From Mycobacterium hubeiense (GTDB lineage: Bacteria > Actinomycetota > Actinomycetes > Mycobacteriales > Mycobacteriaceae), in NCBI RefSeq assembly GCF_002838065.1, contig NZ_PIZU01000015.1, positions 1 to 64,000 of the forward strand: DNA of 64,000 nt, given 5' to 3'. This document shows positions 47,176 through 56,930 of the stretch, piece after piece; position 1 is the stretch's first letter; the number at the start of each line of letters is the position of its first letter. The position numbers and the translations under genes were made by a program. The notes beneath the pieces are model-generated. The model ran no database searches and was not told the DNA's origin. It worked only from the letters and a program-made list of their open reading frames with translations.

Positions 47176-48756
47176 CTAGATCTCGCCGTGGTCGATGGCG
47201 TCCTTGACTTCCTGCGCGTGCGCCACCTGCGAGGCGGTGTAGCCGATGAACAACGCTGCGCCGCCGACCAATACCGCCACCGCGGCCACCCACAACAGGC
47301 CGTAGGTGTACCCGGCGTCGAGCGCCGCCAGCTGCGTGTCGGTCATATCCTTCACCGGGCCGTTGGTGCCGCCCAGATACAGCGTGCGCGAGGTGATCAC
47401 GGCCTGGATGACGGCCAGCACCAGCGGGCCGCCCAAGTTCTGCAGCATCAGCGCGATCGCGGACACCGGGCCGATCTGGTCGAAGCCCACGCCGGCGATC
47501 GCCGAGAGCGTCAACGGCACGACGATCATGCCGATGCCGATGCCGCCGACCACGATGGGCACCACCAGGTTCGGGAAGTACGGGATGCCGCGGTGCAACG
47601 TCGAGCCGTAGAGCATCGCGCCGAGCACCAGGATGCCCCCGCCGATCACCAGCACACGCGGCGAGAACAGCCGGACCAGCTGCGAGGACGCGCCCAGCCC
47701 GATACCCATGCCGATCACGAACGGGATGAAGCCGACGCCGGCGTGCAGCGCGCTGTAGCCCAGGATGTCCTGCACGTACAGACCGATCAGCACGGTCAGC
47801 GTGAACAGCACACCACCGGCCAGGAAGATCGCCGCGAAGGTGGCCACGCGGTTGCGCTCCGAAAACAGCTCGAACGGCACCACGGGGTTCTCCGCGGAGC
47901 GTTCGACGATGAAGAACGCGATGCCGAACACCGCCGCGGCGGCGCCGGACCCCAAGGTGATGGGCGAGAGCCAGCCGCTCTCCGGGCCTTGCGTGAACGC
48001 GAACACCGCGGCCGTGCAGCCGAGCGTGGCGAGCAGCGCCCCGGCGGCGTCCAGCTTCATCCGCTCGCGATGGGTCTCGCGCAGCGCGGTGCGGGCCAGG
48101 TAGATCATCACCAGGCCGATCGGCACGTTGACCAAAAACGCCCACCGCCATGACACCTCGGTCAGCGCGCCGCCGACGACCAGGCCCATCACCGAGCCGA
48201 CGGCCGTCATCGCGCCGAATACCGCGGTGGCGGCGTTACGGGCCGGGCCCTTGGGGAACGTCGTGGCGATCAACGCCAGCGCGGTCGGTGAAGCGATGGC
48301 CGCACCCACGCCCTGCAACAACCGGGCGGTGACCAGAGTTGCCTCGTTCCAAGCGATTCCGCACAGGATCGACGCGATGGTGAACAGCGCGACGCCGACG
48401 ATGAACGTGCGCTTGCGGCCGATGGTGTCGCCGAGACGCCCGCCCAAGAGCATCAACCCGCCGAACGTCAACACGTAGGCGGTGATCACCCAGCTGCGGC
48501 CGGCATCGGAAAGCGCCAGCTCGTCCTGGATCTTGGGGAGCGCGACGATGGCGATGGTGCTGTCCATGGTCGCGAGCAACTGCATGCCGCCGATTGCGAT
48601 CACCGCGGCGAAGAATCTCCGCGACGGCAACCACGTCGGATACCTGCCGGTGCGCTCCAACCCGGTGTGCTTCACGTGGGTGGGCTGCGCCCGGTTTCCC
48701 CCGCCTTCGGCGTCCCGCAAGATGGCTGCGCGCTCTGCGTCATTGAGAGCCGTCAT
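47176..48756 (-). CDS. efpA: Major facilitator efflux pump EfpA (QacA family)
   Basis: This 526-residue membrane protein has 14 predicted segments. Marks of the QacA/EmrB drug:H+ antiporter group are RSWVITAYVLTFGGLMLLGGRLGDTIGRKR (motif A), ARLLQGVGAAIASPTALALI (motif B/C region), and GLVVGGALTEVSWRWAFLVNVPIG (motif C). Length and context (cysG-efpA-proS) match M. tuberculosis EfpA, which is linked to drug tolerance and has been shown to be a lipid transporter in recent structural work, as I recall. It has its own 33-nt upstream gap with a palindrome. Confidence 0.93.
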   Translation of the reverse strand: MTALNDAERAAILRDAEGGGNRAQPTHVKHTGLERTGRYPTWLPSRRFFAAVIAIGGMQLLATMDSTIAIVALPKIQDELALSDAGRSWVITAYVLTFGGLMLLGGRLGDTIGRKRTFIVGVALFTIASILCGIAWNEATLVTARLLQGVGAAIASPTALALIATTFPKGPARNAATAVFGAMTAVGSVMGLVVGGALTEVSWRWAFLVNVPIGLVMIYLARTALRETHRERMKLDAAGALLATLGCTAAVFAFTQGPESGWLSPITLGSGAAAAVFGIAFFIVERSAENPVVPFELFSERNRVATFAAIFLAGGVLFTLTVLIGLYVQDILGYSALHAGVGFIPFVIGMGIGLGASSQLVRLFSPRVLVIGGGILVLGAMLYGSTLHRGIPYFPNLVVPIVVGGIGIGMIVVPLTLSAIAGVGFDQIGPVSAIALMLQNLGGPLVLAVIQAVITSRTLYLGGTNGPVKDMTDTQLAALDAGYTYGLLWVAAVAVLVGGAALFIGYTASQVAHAQEVKDAIDHGEI

Positions 48757-48767
48757 AACCGGTTACC

Positions 48768-48776
48768 TTACAGTAA
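48768..48776. promoter_or_regulatory. Short palindrome in the efpA promoter gap
   Basis: TTAC-A-GTAA (48768-48776) lies 12-20 nt ahead of the efpA start, in the 33-nt gap after the cysG stop. A TAAGAT on the minus strand just upstream (48777-48782) could be a -10. A repressor bound here would block start-up. This is a small motif and could be chance. Confidence 0.3.
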
Positions 48777-48789
48777 TCTTAAGAATCCT

Positions 48790-49986
48790 TTAACCGCCGA
48801 AGGCCGCCACGGAGCCGATCACGATGATCGCGGGAGGCCGAATTCCCTCCTCGCGAATGCGCTCTGGCGCGTCGGCGAGCGTCGCGCGCAAAGTCCGCTG
48901 CGCCGACGTGGTGCCCTGTTGCACCACCAGAACCGGCGTATCAGCAGGTCGGCCACCGTCGAGCAACGCCTTGGCGAAGAGCTCGATGCGCTCGACGGCC
49001 ATGAGCAAAACGATGGTGCCCGTCAGCGCGGCCAGCGCATTCCAATTCACTAACGATTCAGGGTGCCCCGGCGCAACATGGCCGCTGACCACCACGAATT
49101 CGTGCGTTACCGCACGATGGGTGACCGGAACACCGGCCAATGCGGGAACGGCTATGGCACTCGTCACACCCGGCACAACTGTGACGGGAATCCCAGCGTC
49201 AGTACACGCGAGTACCTCTTCGTAGCCACGCGCGAACACGAACGGGTCGCCGCCTTTGAGCCGGACCACGAATTTGCCGGCCTTGGCCCGGTCGATCAGC
49301 ACCTGGTTGATCGCGTCCTGCGCCATCGCCCGGCCGTACGGGATCTTCGCGGCGTCGATGACCTCCACGTGCGGGCCCAGTTCGGCCAGCAGTTCAGGGG
49401 GCGCCAGCCGGTCCGCGACGACGACGTCGGCCTGCGCGAGCAGGCGCCGCCCGCGCACGGTGATGAGCTCGGGGTCACCGGGCCCGCCGCCGACCAAGGC
49501 CACCCCGCCGGGCACGGCGCCGGGCGTCTCTTCGGTGATGACGCCGGCCTGCAGCGCTTCGTGGATGGCCGACCGGATGGCAGCTGAGCGGCGATGCTCA
49601 CCGCCCGCCAGCACACCCACGGACAGGCCCTCGTAGTCGAACGACGCGGGGGTGACCGCCGAGCCTTCGCGCGCGATGTCGGCGCGCACACAGAAGATGT
49701 GCCGTCGGTCAGCCTCGGCGACGACGGCGGCGTTGACGTCCGGATCGTCGGTGGCCGCGATGGCATACCAGGCGTCCTGAAGGTCGCCCTCGCGGAAGTC
49801 CCTGAGTGTCAAAGTGATTCCACTCATCGCTTCCACGGCCGGGGTGGCGGCGCGGGTGATGACATGCACATCGGCGCCGTTGGCGATCAGCAGCGGCAGC
49901 CGGCGTTGTGCGACGGTGCCCCCGCCGACCACGACGACTTTCTTCCCGGCCAGCCGCAGGCCGACAAGGTACGCGTTCTCGCTCAC
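48790..49986 (-). CDS. cysG: Siroheme synthase: SirC dehydrogenase/ferrochelatase plus uroporphyrinogen-III methyltransferase
   Basis: This 398-residue fusion makes precorrin-2 and siroheme. N-terminal domain (about 1-150) has the NAD fold GLRLAGKKVVVVGGGTVAQRRLP. The C-terminal domain (about 160-398) is the SAM-uroporphyrinogen methyltransferase: ALVGGGPGDPELITVRGRRLL, VVADRLAPPELLA, VRLKGGDPFVFARGYEEV and PGVTSAIAVPALAGVPVTHR. It overlaps the cobB stop by ATGA and is the end of the chelatase-cobO-cobB-cysG cluster. Confidence 0.95.
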   Translation of the reverse strand: MSENAYLVGLRLAGKKVVVVGGGTVAQRRLPLLIANGADVHVITRAATPAVEAMSGITLTLRDFREGDLQDAWYAIAATDDPDVNAAVVAEADRRHIFCVRADIAREGSAVTPASFDYEGLSVGVLAGGEHRRSAAIRSAIHEALQAGVITEETPGAVPGGVALVGGGPGDPELITVRGRRLLAQADVVVADRLAPPELLAELGPHVEVIDAAKIPYGRAMAQDAINQVLIDRAKAGKFVVRLKGGDPFVFARGYEEVLACTDAGIPVTVVPGVTSAIAVPALAGVPVTHRAVTHEFVVVSGHVAPGHPESLVNWNALAALTGTIVLLMAVERIELFAKALLDGGRPADTPVLVVQQGTTSAQRTLRATLADAPERIREEGIRPPAIIVIGSVAAFGG

Positions 49987-51347
49987 CCGGCGAGCTTAGA
50001 GGGTGCGGCGGCGGCCACGAAGCGGCTGATGGCCTGCGGACGGGCGGCGGGATGGGTGTGCAGATATCCGGCGTGCACTCCGGCGTGCACGGCGCCGTCT
50101 CGGATGCCGGACTTCGGCCCGCCGACAAATGTCCAGGCCGGCGGGTAGTCCTCGGTGAATGTGACTGCGGTGCGGTGGAATTCGTGTCCGACGACGCGGT
50201 CGCCGATTTCGTGGAGCGGCGACTCGGTGACCGCGACGGCCTCGCGGTATCCCAGTGTGAGGCCGTCGGTGAACCGCGCGGACCCGGCCAGCACCCCGCA
50301 CATCGGGTGCCCGTCGAGGTCGTCGACTAGGTAGGTCAGGCCCGCGCATTCCGCGTGCACCGGCGCTCCGGCGGCGGCGAGCGCTTTGATCTGTTGGCGA
50401 ACAACGTCGTTAGCCGAGAGCTCGGCGGTGAACTGTTCGGGGAAACCGCCCGGTAACACCAGCGCGGCGGTGTCGGGCGGCAGTGGGTCGGTCAACGGGT
50501 CGAACTCGACGACGTCGGCGCCGGCCGCGCGAAGCAGTTCGCCGTGCTCGGGGTAGCCGAAGCTGAACGCCTTACCCGCGGCCAGCGCGACGGTGACGGG
50601 GCGGGTTGGGCTCTCGGGTGCCGGATCCCAGGGCTCGGCGGTGACGTAGCTGGCCGCCACCGCGTCGATGCCGGCCAGATCGACGTGACGGCCGACCAGG
50701 GCCGTCATCGCCTCGACGGCGTCGCGGGCCTTTCGCCCATGTTCGACGGCAGTGACCAAGCCGAGGTGGCGCGACGGCACGGCCAGCTCGTCGGCGCGTG
50801 GGATCGCGCCGAACACCGGCACGCCGGCGTATTCACATGCTTGTCGCAACACCTCCTCGTGGCGCGTCGACCCGACGCGATTCAGGATTACTCCGGCGAT
50901 GCGCACCGACGTGTCGAACGTCGAAAAGCCATGCAGCAGCGCAGCGATGCTGTGGCTCTGGCCACGCGCGTCGACGACGAGGATCACCGGGGCCCCCAGC
51001 AGGGCTGCGACGTGTGCGGTGGATCCGGTTGCGGCGCCGCGCATCTCGTCGACGATGCGCCCGTCGAACAGGCCCATCACCCCCTCGACGACGGCGATGT
51101 CGGCACCTGCGCTGCCGTGCCGGTACAGCGGGCCGATCAGCTCCTCGCCGACCAGCACCGGATCAAGATTGCGGCCGGGCCGCTCGGTCGCCAGCGCGTG
51201 GTAGCCGGGGTCGATGAAGTCCGGGCCGACCTTGAACGGCGCGACCCGGCGGCCCACTCGTCGCAGCGCACCCATCAAACCCGTTGCGACGGTTGTCTTC
51301 CCGCTGCCCGACGCGGGCGCGGCGATGACAACGGCGGGCGTGCTCAC
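49983..51347 (-). CDS. cobB: Cobyrinate/hydrogenobyrinate a,c-diamide synthase
   Basis: From GTG 51347 (AGAAGG upstream) the enzyme has 454 residues, close to M. tuberculosis CobB. It amidates the a and c side chains of the corrin ring using glutamine and ATP. The N-terminal ATP domain begins VVIAAPASGSGKTTVATGL and VEGVMGLFDG; the C-terminal glutamine amidotransferase domain has the nucleophile in HAECAGLTYLV and the final GHEFHRT. It lies 28 nt after cobO and overlaps cysG. Confidence 0.95.
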   Translation of the reverse strand: MSTPAVVIAAPASGSGKTTVATGLMGALRRVGRRVAPFKVGPDFIDPGYHALATERPGRNLDPVLVGEELIGPLYRHGSAGADIAVVEGVMGLFDGRIVDEMRGAATGSTAHVAALLGAPVILVVDARGQSHSIAALLHGFSTFDTSVRIAGVILNRVGSTRHEEVLRQACEYAGVPVFGAIPRADELAVPSRHLGLVTAVEHGRKARDAVEAMTALVGRHVDLAGIDAVAASYVTAEPWDPAPESPTRPVTVALAAGKAFSFGYPEHGELLRAAGADVVEFDPLTDPLPPDTAALVLPGGFPEQFTAELSANDVVRQQIKALAAAGAPVHAECAGLTYLVDDLDGHPMCGVLAGSARFTDGLTLGYREAVAVTESPLHEIGDRVVGHEFHRTAVTFTEDYPPAWTFVGGPKSGIRDGAVHAGVHAGYLHTHPAARPQAISRFVAAAAPSKLAG

Positions 51348-51375
51348 GTCACCTTCTCTGAGCGAGCAGGGGAAC

Positions 51376-51990
51376 TCACCACTCGATGCCCTTCTGGCCC
51401 TTGCGCCCCACATCCATCGGATGCTTGATCTTGGTCATCTCGGTGACCAGGTCCGCGGCGTCGATCAACGCCTGCGGCGCGTCGCGGCCGGTGATAACCA
51501 CATGCTGTGTGCCGGGGCGGTCGGCCAGCGTGGCGATGACCTCGTCGACGTCGATCCACCCCCACTTCAGCGGATAGGTGAACTCGTCGAGCACATAGAA
51601 GTCGTGGCGCTGCTCGGCCAGCCGACGCTTGATCTCGGCCCAGCCGTCCGCGGCCGCGGCCGCATGGTCGTCGTCGCTGCCGTGCTTGCGCGACCATGAC
51701 CAGCCCGCGCCCATCTTGTGCCATTCGACGGGTCCCCCGACGCCCTGCTCGTCGTGCAGCCGGCCGAGCTCACGAAAGGCCGCCTCCTCACCGACTTTCC
51801 ACTTCGCACTCTTGACGAACTGGAACACCGCGATGTCGAAACCCTGGTTCCAGGCCCGCAGCGCCATCCCGAACGCGGCGGTCGACTTGCCCTTGCCGGC
51901 CCCGATGTGCACGGCCAGCAGCGGCGCGTTGCGACGAGCGCGCGTGGTGAGGCCGTCGTCGGGGACGGCGAGAGGTTGGCCTTGAGGCAT
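51376..51990 (-). CDS. cobO: Cob(I)yrinic acid a,c-diamide adenosyltransferase
   Basis: ATG 51990, 7 nt after AGGAGG, gives 204 residues; a TTG two codons earlier lies too close to the ribosome-binding site. This BtuR/CobO enzyme adds the adenosyl ligand of coenzyme B12. The P-loop HIGAGKGKSTAAFG, FQFVKSAKWKVGEE, and DFYVLDEFTYPLKWGWID are standard, and the C-terminal TEMTKIKHPMDVGRKGQKGIEW is the family end. It is between the chelatase and cobB. Confidence 0.96.
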   Translation of the reverse strand: MPQGQPLAVPDDGLTTRARRNAPLLAVHIGAGKGKSTAAFGMALRAWNQGFDIAVFQFVKSAKWKVGEEAAFRELGRLHDEQGVGGPVEWHKMGAGWSWSRKHGSDDDHAAAAADGWAEIKRRLAEQRHDFYVLDEFTYPLKWGWIDVDEVIATLADRPGTQHVVITGRDAPQALIDAADLVTEMTKIKHPMDVGRKGQKGIEW

Positions 51991-52001
51991 GTGCAAACCT
52001 C

Positions 52002-53834
52002 CTATGCCGCTTGGGCTGTGACCAGCTGGGTAAGGTTGTCGGCCCGCAGTTGCGCCAGCCGCACCGACGGCGCACCCAGGTGGCCGGCCAGCTGCTCGGC
52101 CAAACCCAATCTCACATGGGAGGTCTCGCAGTCCACCACCACCGCGGCGGCGCCCTCCGCGACCAGACGGGCGGCGGCGAGGCGCGTGCGGCCCAGCGGG
52201 TCGGGCCCGCCGGTGGCCCGACCGTCCGTCAGCAGCACCACCAGAGCGCGGCGGGCGCGATCGCGGGCCTTCTCCCGCACCACCACATCGCGTGCGGCCA
52301 GTAAGCCTTGCGCCAGTGGCGTTTTCCCACCGGTGTCGAACCTTGCCAGCCGGCGGCTTGCGATGTGCACCGACGACGTGGGCGGCAACAACAGCTGCGC
52401 GCGGTCCTGCCGGAACGTGATGACGGCGACCTTGTCACGACGCTGATACGCGTCGCGCAACAACGACAGCGTGGCTCCGCTGACCGCCGCCATCCGGTCG
52501 CGCGCCGCCATCGACCCCGATGCGTCGACGACGAAGATCACCAGGTTGCCTTCGCGCCCTTCGCGAATGGCGCGGCGCACATCGTCGGGCGTCGGGTGCG
52601 GCCGGCCCGCACCGCGTTGGCGCCCGGCGGCGGCCAGCAGGGTGCCGAAGAGGTGGAGGCCGTGTCCCACACCGGGTTCCGCGGTCGCCGAGACGACGGT
52701 CCCGGTGCGGTTGCGGGCCCGAGAGCGCCGCCCCGGCGCGCCGTCACCGACGCCCGGCACCACCAGGGCCTTGGTGCGAAACACCGCTGACGGCGCTGCG
52801 CTGGGTCGGGTGACGGAGTTCGAATTGCGTTGCGCTGTGGTCGATTTACCTGCATCCGACGACGTGTGTCCGCCGCCCGGTGGATCGGGATCGGGTTCCG
52901 GATCCCCTCCGGACTCGTCGGCCTGCGCCATCGCCTCGTCGAGCCGCTCGGGGTCCAGGCCGGGGTCGTCGAACGGGTCGCGGCGGCGCCGGTGCGGCAG
53001 CGCCAGCTCGGCCGCGACGCGGATGTCCTCTTCCTCGACCGTCGAGGACCCGCGCCACGCGGCATGGGCCACCGCGGTGCGCGCCACCACCAGATCGGCC
53101 CGCATACCGTCCACGTCGAACGCCGCACACAGTGCCGCGATACGCCGTAACTCGTTGTCCGGCAACACTACATCGGCGACCGCAGCACGGGCGGCGGCGA
53201 TGCGGCGGGCCACCTCGGCGTCGGCGTCGGCGTAGCGCTGGGCGAACCCGTCCGGATCGGCCTCGTAGGCCATCCGCTGTCGGATGACCTCGGCCCGCAC
53301 GTCGATGTCGCGGGAGGCGTGTACGTCGACGGTGAGCCCGAACCGGTCCAGCAGCTGGGGCCGCAGTTCGCCTTCCTCGGGATTCATGGTGCCGATCAAC
53401 ACGAAACGCGCGTCGTGCGAATGGGAGATCCCGTCACGTTCGACGTGCACCCGGCCCATTGCGGCGGCGTCGAGCAGCACGTCGACCAGATGATCGTGCA
53501 GCAGGTTGACCTCGTCGACGTAGAGCACGCCGCCGTGCGCGCGGGCCAGCAGCCCGGGCGAAAACGCGTGTTCGCCGTCGCTCAACACCTTTTGGAGGTC
53601 CAGCGAGCCGACGACGCGGTCCTCGGTGGCGCCGATCGGCAGTTCGACCAGTGCCGCGTCGTCGTCGACGGCCGACAGCACGGCGGCAAGCCCGCGCACC
53701 GCCGTCGACTTCGCGGTGCCCTTCTCGCCGCGGATCAGCACACCGCCGATCTCGGGCCGTACGGCGCACAACACCAATGCCAGCCGCAGCCGGTCGTGGC
53801 CGACGATCGCACTGAACGGATAGACGGAATTCAC
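52002..53834 (-). CDS. Magnesium/cobalt chelatase-type AAA+ plus VWA protein (ChlI-ChlD fusion)
   Basis: This 610-residue protein fuses a ChlI-like AAA+ ATPase (about 1-310: [16 protein letters not shown], Walker [13 protein letters not shown], Walker [23 protein letters not shown]) through a Pro/Asp-rich linker (about 310-400) to a C-terminal VWA domain with the metal-dependent Asp-x-Ser-x-Ser in [11 protein letters not shown]. Such fusions insert metal in tetrapyrroles together with a large subunit (ChlH/CobN). With cobO-cobB-cysG beside it, a cobaltochelatase role with CobN is likely; CobN is not in the window. M. tuberculosis Rv2850c is the same gene. Confidence 0.92.
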   Translation of the reverse strand: MNSVYPFSAIVGHDRLRLALVLCAVRPEIGGVLIRGEKGTAKSTAVRGLAAVLSAVDDDAALVELPIGATEDRVVGSLDLQKVLSDGEHAFSPGLLARAHGGVLYVDEVNLLHDHLVDVLLDAAAMGRVHVERDGISHSHDARFVLIGTMNPEEGELRPQLLDRFGLTVDVHASRDIDVRAEVIRQRMAYEADPDGFAQRYADADAEVARRIAAARAAVADVVLPDNELRRIAALCAAFDVDGMRADLVVARTAVAHAAWRGSSTVEEEDIRVAAELALPHRRRRDPFDDPGLDPERLDEAMAQADESGGDPEPDPDPPGGGHTSSDAGKSTTAQRNSNSVTRPSAAPSAVFRTKALVVPGVGDGAPGRRSRARNRTGTVVSATAEPGVGHGLHLFGTLLAAAGRQRGAGRPHPTPDDVRRAIREGREGNLVIFVVDASGSMAARDRMAAVSGATLSLLRDAYQRRDKVAVITFRQDRAQLLLPPTSSVHIASRRLARFDTGGKTPLAQGLLAARDVVVREKARDRARRALVVLLTDGRATGGPDPLGRTRLAAARLVAEGAAAVVVDCETSHVRLGLAEQLAGHLGAPSVRLAQLRADNLTQLVTAQAA

Positions 53835-54289
53835 AGTTGGACACCGGGTTTCAGCATGGGCACGTGCGGGATCCCGTCGTCGAGGAATTCGTCGCCGTCG
53901 CGGACGAAGCCGTGCTTGCCGTACATATCCGCGAGGTAGGTCTGCGCGTTGATGCGGCAGGGGTAGTCGCCGACTTCGGCCAACGCGGCCTGCATGAGCC
54001 GGGTGGTGTGACCCTGGCCGCGGGCGGTGCGCTTGGTGCAGACCCGTCCGATGCGAAAGCCCTTCTCACCGCCGGGATGTTCTTCCATCAACCGCAGCGT
54101 GCTGATCACCTCGCCGTCGCCGGTCTCCAGCCAGAAGTGGCGCGTCTCGGCGAGCAGGTCACGGCCGTCGAGTTCGGGGTAAGGGGTGGCCTGCTCGACG
54201 ACGAACACCTCGATGCGAAGCTTGAGCAGCTCGTAAAGCGTTGCGGCATCGAGGTCTTTGGCCCAGCTGCGGCGCAGTGCCACCGTCAT
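53831..54289 (-). CDS. GNAT family N-acetyltransferase (ElaA-like)
   Basis: From ATG 54289 the protein has 152 residues. It follows the ElaA pattern: [32 protein letters not shown], then the acetyl-CoA loop [21 protein letters not shown], and the C-terminal [33 protein letters not shown]. The acceptor is unknown. It overlaps the chelatase by 4 nt and ends the mqo side of the cluster: its start lies just past the mqo stop. Confidence 0.9.
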   Translation of the reverse strand: MTVALRRSWAKDLDAATLYELLKLRIEVFVVEQATPYPELDGRDLLAETRHFWLETGDGEVISTLRLMEEHPGGEKGFRIGRVCTKRTARGQGHTTRLMQAALAEVGDYPCRINAQTYLADMYGKHGFVRDGDEFLDDGIPHVPMLKPGVQL

Positions 54290-54293
54290 GCCG

Positions 54294-55844
54294 TCACACG
54301 GTGGCCGCGGTGGGCGTATGGGCGGTCTCGCCGCCGGTAGCGGGCAGGCCGTTGGCGGGCCGGTCCAGTTTGAGCGCCTTGGTCCCCCACGCCCAGACCT
54401 CCTCGAACAGCGCCGGCTCGTTGGAGAGTTGCACACCCAGTGACGGCACCATCTCCTTGAGCTTCGGCAGCCAGGCCGAATACTGGTTGGGGAAGCAGCG
54501 CTCCATCACTTCGATCATCGCCGGCACTGCCGTCGACGCGCCCGGCGAAGCGCCGAGCAGCCCGGCGATGCTGCCGTCGGCGGCCGAGAGCACGGTGGTG
54601 CCGAACTCCAGCACGCCGCCCTTGCCCTTGGCCCGGCGGATCACCTGCACACGCTGCCCGGCAACATCGAGTTCCCAGTCGGAATCCACTGCGCTGGGGG
54701 CGAATTCGCGCAGCGCGTCGACGCGGTCCTCCGCGCTGAGCAGCAGCTGGCCCACCAGGTACTTCACCAGCCCCAGTTCGGAGACCCCCACCCCGAGCAT
54801 CGAAATCAGGTTGTTGGGCTTGACCGACAGCGGCAGATCGGTGACCTTGCCCTGCTTCAAGAACTTCGGCGACCAGCCGGCGAACGGCCCGAACAGCAGC
54901 CACGACTTGCCGTTGATCACCCGAGTGTCCAAGTGCGGCACCGACATCGGTGGCGCACCCAGCGGCGGCAACCCGTATACCTTGGCCCGATGTTTGGCGG
55001 TCAGATCCGGGTTGTCGGTACGCAGGAACTCGCCGCCGACCGGGAAGCCGCCGAAGCCCTTCGCCTCCTCGATGCCGGACTTCTGCAGCAGCGGCAGCGC
55101 TCCCCCGCCCGCGCCGACGAACACGAACTTGGCGTTGACCTTGCGCTTTTGACCCGTCCGCCGGTTGATCACCTTCAGCGTCCAGGTGCCGTCGGACTCC
55201 TTGCGCAGATCGCGCACCTCGTGGCCGAACAGCGTCGTCATGCCGCGCTGCGCGGTGTAGCCGATGAGCTGGCGCGACAGCGAGCCGAAGTCGACGTCGG
55301 TGCCGTCCTGCGTCCAGTTGAGGGCGACCGGCTCGGAGAAGTCGCGCTTGGCAGCCATCAATGGCAGGCGCCGCGAGAACTCGTGCTTGTCGTCGATGAA
55401 CTCCATCGACGCGAACAACGGGTTGTCGATCAGCGCGTCATAGCGGCGCTTGAGGTAGTCGACGTTCTCCGCGCCGTGCACGAAGCTGACGTGCGGGATC
55501 GGGTTGAGGAAGCTGCGCACGTCGGGCAGCACCCCGTTCTCCACCGCGTATGCCCAGAACTGCCGCGACACCTGGAACTGCTCGTTGACCTGAACCGCTT
55601 TGGCGGTGTCGATGGAACCGTCCGGCCGCGCCGGGGTGTAGTTCAACTCACACAGCGCCGAATGGCCGGTGCCGGCGTTGTTCCACGGATCGCTGCTCTC
55701 GGCGGCCGCTCCATCGAGGCGCTCGATCAGCATGATCGACCAATCCGGTTCAACCAGCCGCAACAGCGCACCCAGGGTGGCACTCATGATGCCCGCCCCG
55801 ACCAGTACGACGTCCGTCTTAGCTACGTTGGCCTCCGTCACCAT
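54294..55844 (-). CDS. mqo: Malate:quinone oxidoreductase
   Basis: This 516-residue membrane-associated flavoenzyme oxidises malate to oxaloacetate and feeds electrons to the quinone pool in the citric acid cycle. The FAD fold starts [68 protein letters not shown] and [18 protein letters not shown] are all typical. Length is normal (about 500). It is divergent from the hydrolase-mtr pair with 74 nt between. Confidence 0.96.
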   Translation of the reverse strand: MVTEANVAKTDVVLVGAGIMSATLGALLRLVEPDWSIMLIERLDGAAAESSDPWNNAGTGHSALCELNYTPARPDGSIDTAKAVQVNEQFQVSRQFWAYAVENGVLPDVRSFLNPIPHVSFVHGAENVDYLKRRYDALIDNPLFASMEFIDDKHEFSRRLPLMAAKRDFSEPVALNWTQDGTDVDFGSLSRQLIGYTAQRGMTTLFGHEVRDLRKESDGTWTLKVINRRTGQKRKVNAKFVFVGAGGGALPLLQKSGIEEAKGFGGFPVGGEFLRTDNPDLTAKHRAKVYGLPPLGAPPMSVPHLDTRVINGKSWLLFGPFAGWSPKFLKQGKVTDLPLSVKPNNLISMLGVGVSELGLVKYLVGQLLLSAEDRVDALREFAPSAVDSDWELDVAGQRVQVIRRAKGKGGVLEFGTTVLSAADGSIAGLLGASPGASTAVPAMIEVMERCFPNQYSAWLPKLKEMVPSLGVQLSNEPALFEEVWAWGTKALKLDRPANGLPATGGETAHTPTAATV

Positions 55845-55918
55845 CTCAGGTTATCCCGACGCATTCCGGCAAAACCTACCGACTAGTCACCGAGCCGGAC
55901 GCGCTTAAGGTAGCTGTC

Positions 55919-56929
55919 GTGACTGCCTGGGAGAGCGACGTGCTGCCGGGTTACTCGCAGCACACGCTGACGCTCGGCCCCGATCCCGACGGCGAAGGCG
56001 AGCTGGTCGCCACGGTGGTGCGCCGCGGCGAACCCGATGCGGCCGCCCGCCATGCCGTGCTCATGGTGCACGGGTTCACCGACTACTTCTTCCACGCCGA
56101 GCTGGCTGACCACTTCGCCGAGCGCGGCTTCGCCTTCTATGCGATCGACCTGCACAAATGCGGCCGCTCATGGCGGGAGGGTCAGACTCCGCATTTCACC
56201 ACCGACCTGAGCCGCTACGACACCGAGTTGAACCGCGCGCTGGCGATCGTCGGCGCCGAAGCGCCCGAGGCGAACGTGCTGATTTATGGGCACTCGGCCG
56301 GTGGTCTGATCGTGTCGCTGTGGCTGGACCGGCTGCGCCGGCGCGGCCTGACCGCCCAGCACCGGGTCGCCGGCCTGGTGCTCAACAGCCCGTGGCTCGA
56401 CCTGCAGGGCCCGGCGATTCTGCGCAGTGGAGGCACCGCCGCCGCGATGGCGGCGCTCTCACGGCTGCGTAAACGCCAGGTGGTCCGGCCTCCCACCGAG
56501 GGCGGCTACGGCACCACGTTGCATCGCGACTACGGCGGCGAATTCGACTACAACCTCAAGTGGAAGCCGATCGGAGGGTTTCCGGTCACGGTCGGCTGGA
56601 TTCACGCGATCCGGCGCGGCCACGCGAAGCTGCACCGCGGTCTCGACGTCGGTGTGCCGAATCTGATCTTGCGCTCGGACAAAAGCGTGCGCGAGGTGGC
56701 TGATCCGGACACGATTCAACGGGGCGACGCGGTACTCGACGTCACGCAGATCGCGCGGTGGGCCGGGTGCATCGGCAACCGCACCACGGTAGTGCCGATC
56801 ACCGACGCCAAGCACGACGTGTTCCTGTCCGTGCGCGAATCGCGGAATATCGCGTACCGGGAGCTCGACGGCTGGCTGGACTGGTATGTCCAAACCGCCG
56901 ACGCCTCAATGCAATCCGATCGGGGATGA
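55919..56929 (+). CDS. Alpha/beta hydrolase, lysophospholipase/monoglyceride lipase type
   Basis: From GTG 55919 the enzyme has 336 residues. VLMVHGFTDYFFHAELADHF with DLHKCGRS, then the serine nucleophile in YGHSAGGL, and a late aspartate/histidine (ITDAKHDVFL) give a full triad of the serine aminopeptidase/Hydrolase_4 group. The substrate is unknown, probably a lipid ester. It lies directly upstream of mtr (1 nt gap), as in M. tuberculosis (Rv2854-mtr), so co-transcribed. Confidence 0.9.
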   Translation: MTAWESDVLPGYSQHTLTLGPDPDGEGELVATVVRRGEPDAAARHAVLMVHGFTDYFFHAELADHFAERGFAFYAIDLHKCGRSWREGQTPHFTTDLSRYDTELNRALAIVGAEAPEANVLIYGHSAGGLIVSLWLDRLRRRGLTAQHRVAGLVLNSPWLDLQGPAILRSGGTAAAMAALSRLRKRQVVRPPTEGGYGTTLHRDYGGEFDYNLKWKPIGGFPVTVGWIHAIRRGHAKLHRGLDVGVPNLILRSDKSVREVADPDTIQRGDAVLDVTQIARWAGCIGNRTTVVPITDAKHDVFLSVRESRNIAYRELDGWLDWYVQTADASMQSDRG

Positions 56930-56930
56930 G

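Noticed and set aside
53835..54300. Cobalamin riboswitch upstream of the chelatase-cobO-cobB-cysG cluster
   Set aside because: The space upstream of 53834 is occupied by the GNAT and mqo genes, and no B12-box-like sequence was recognised.
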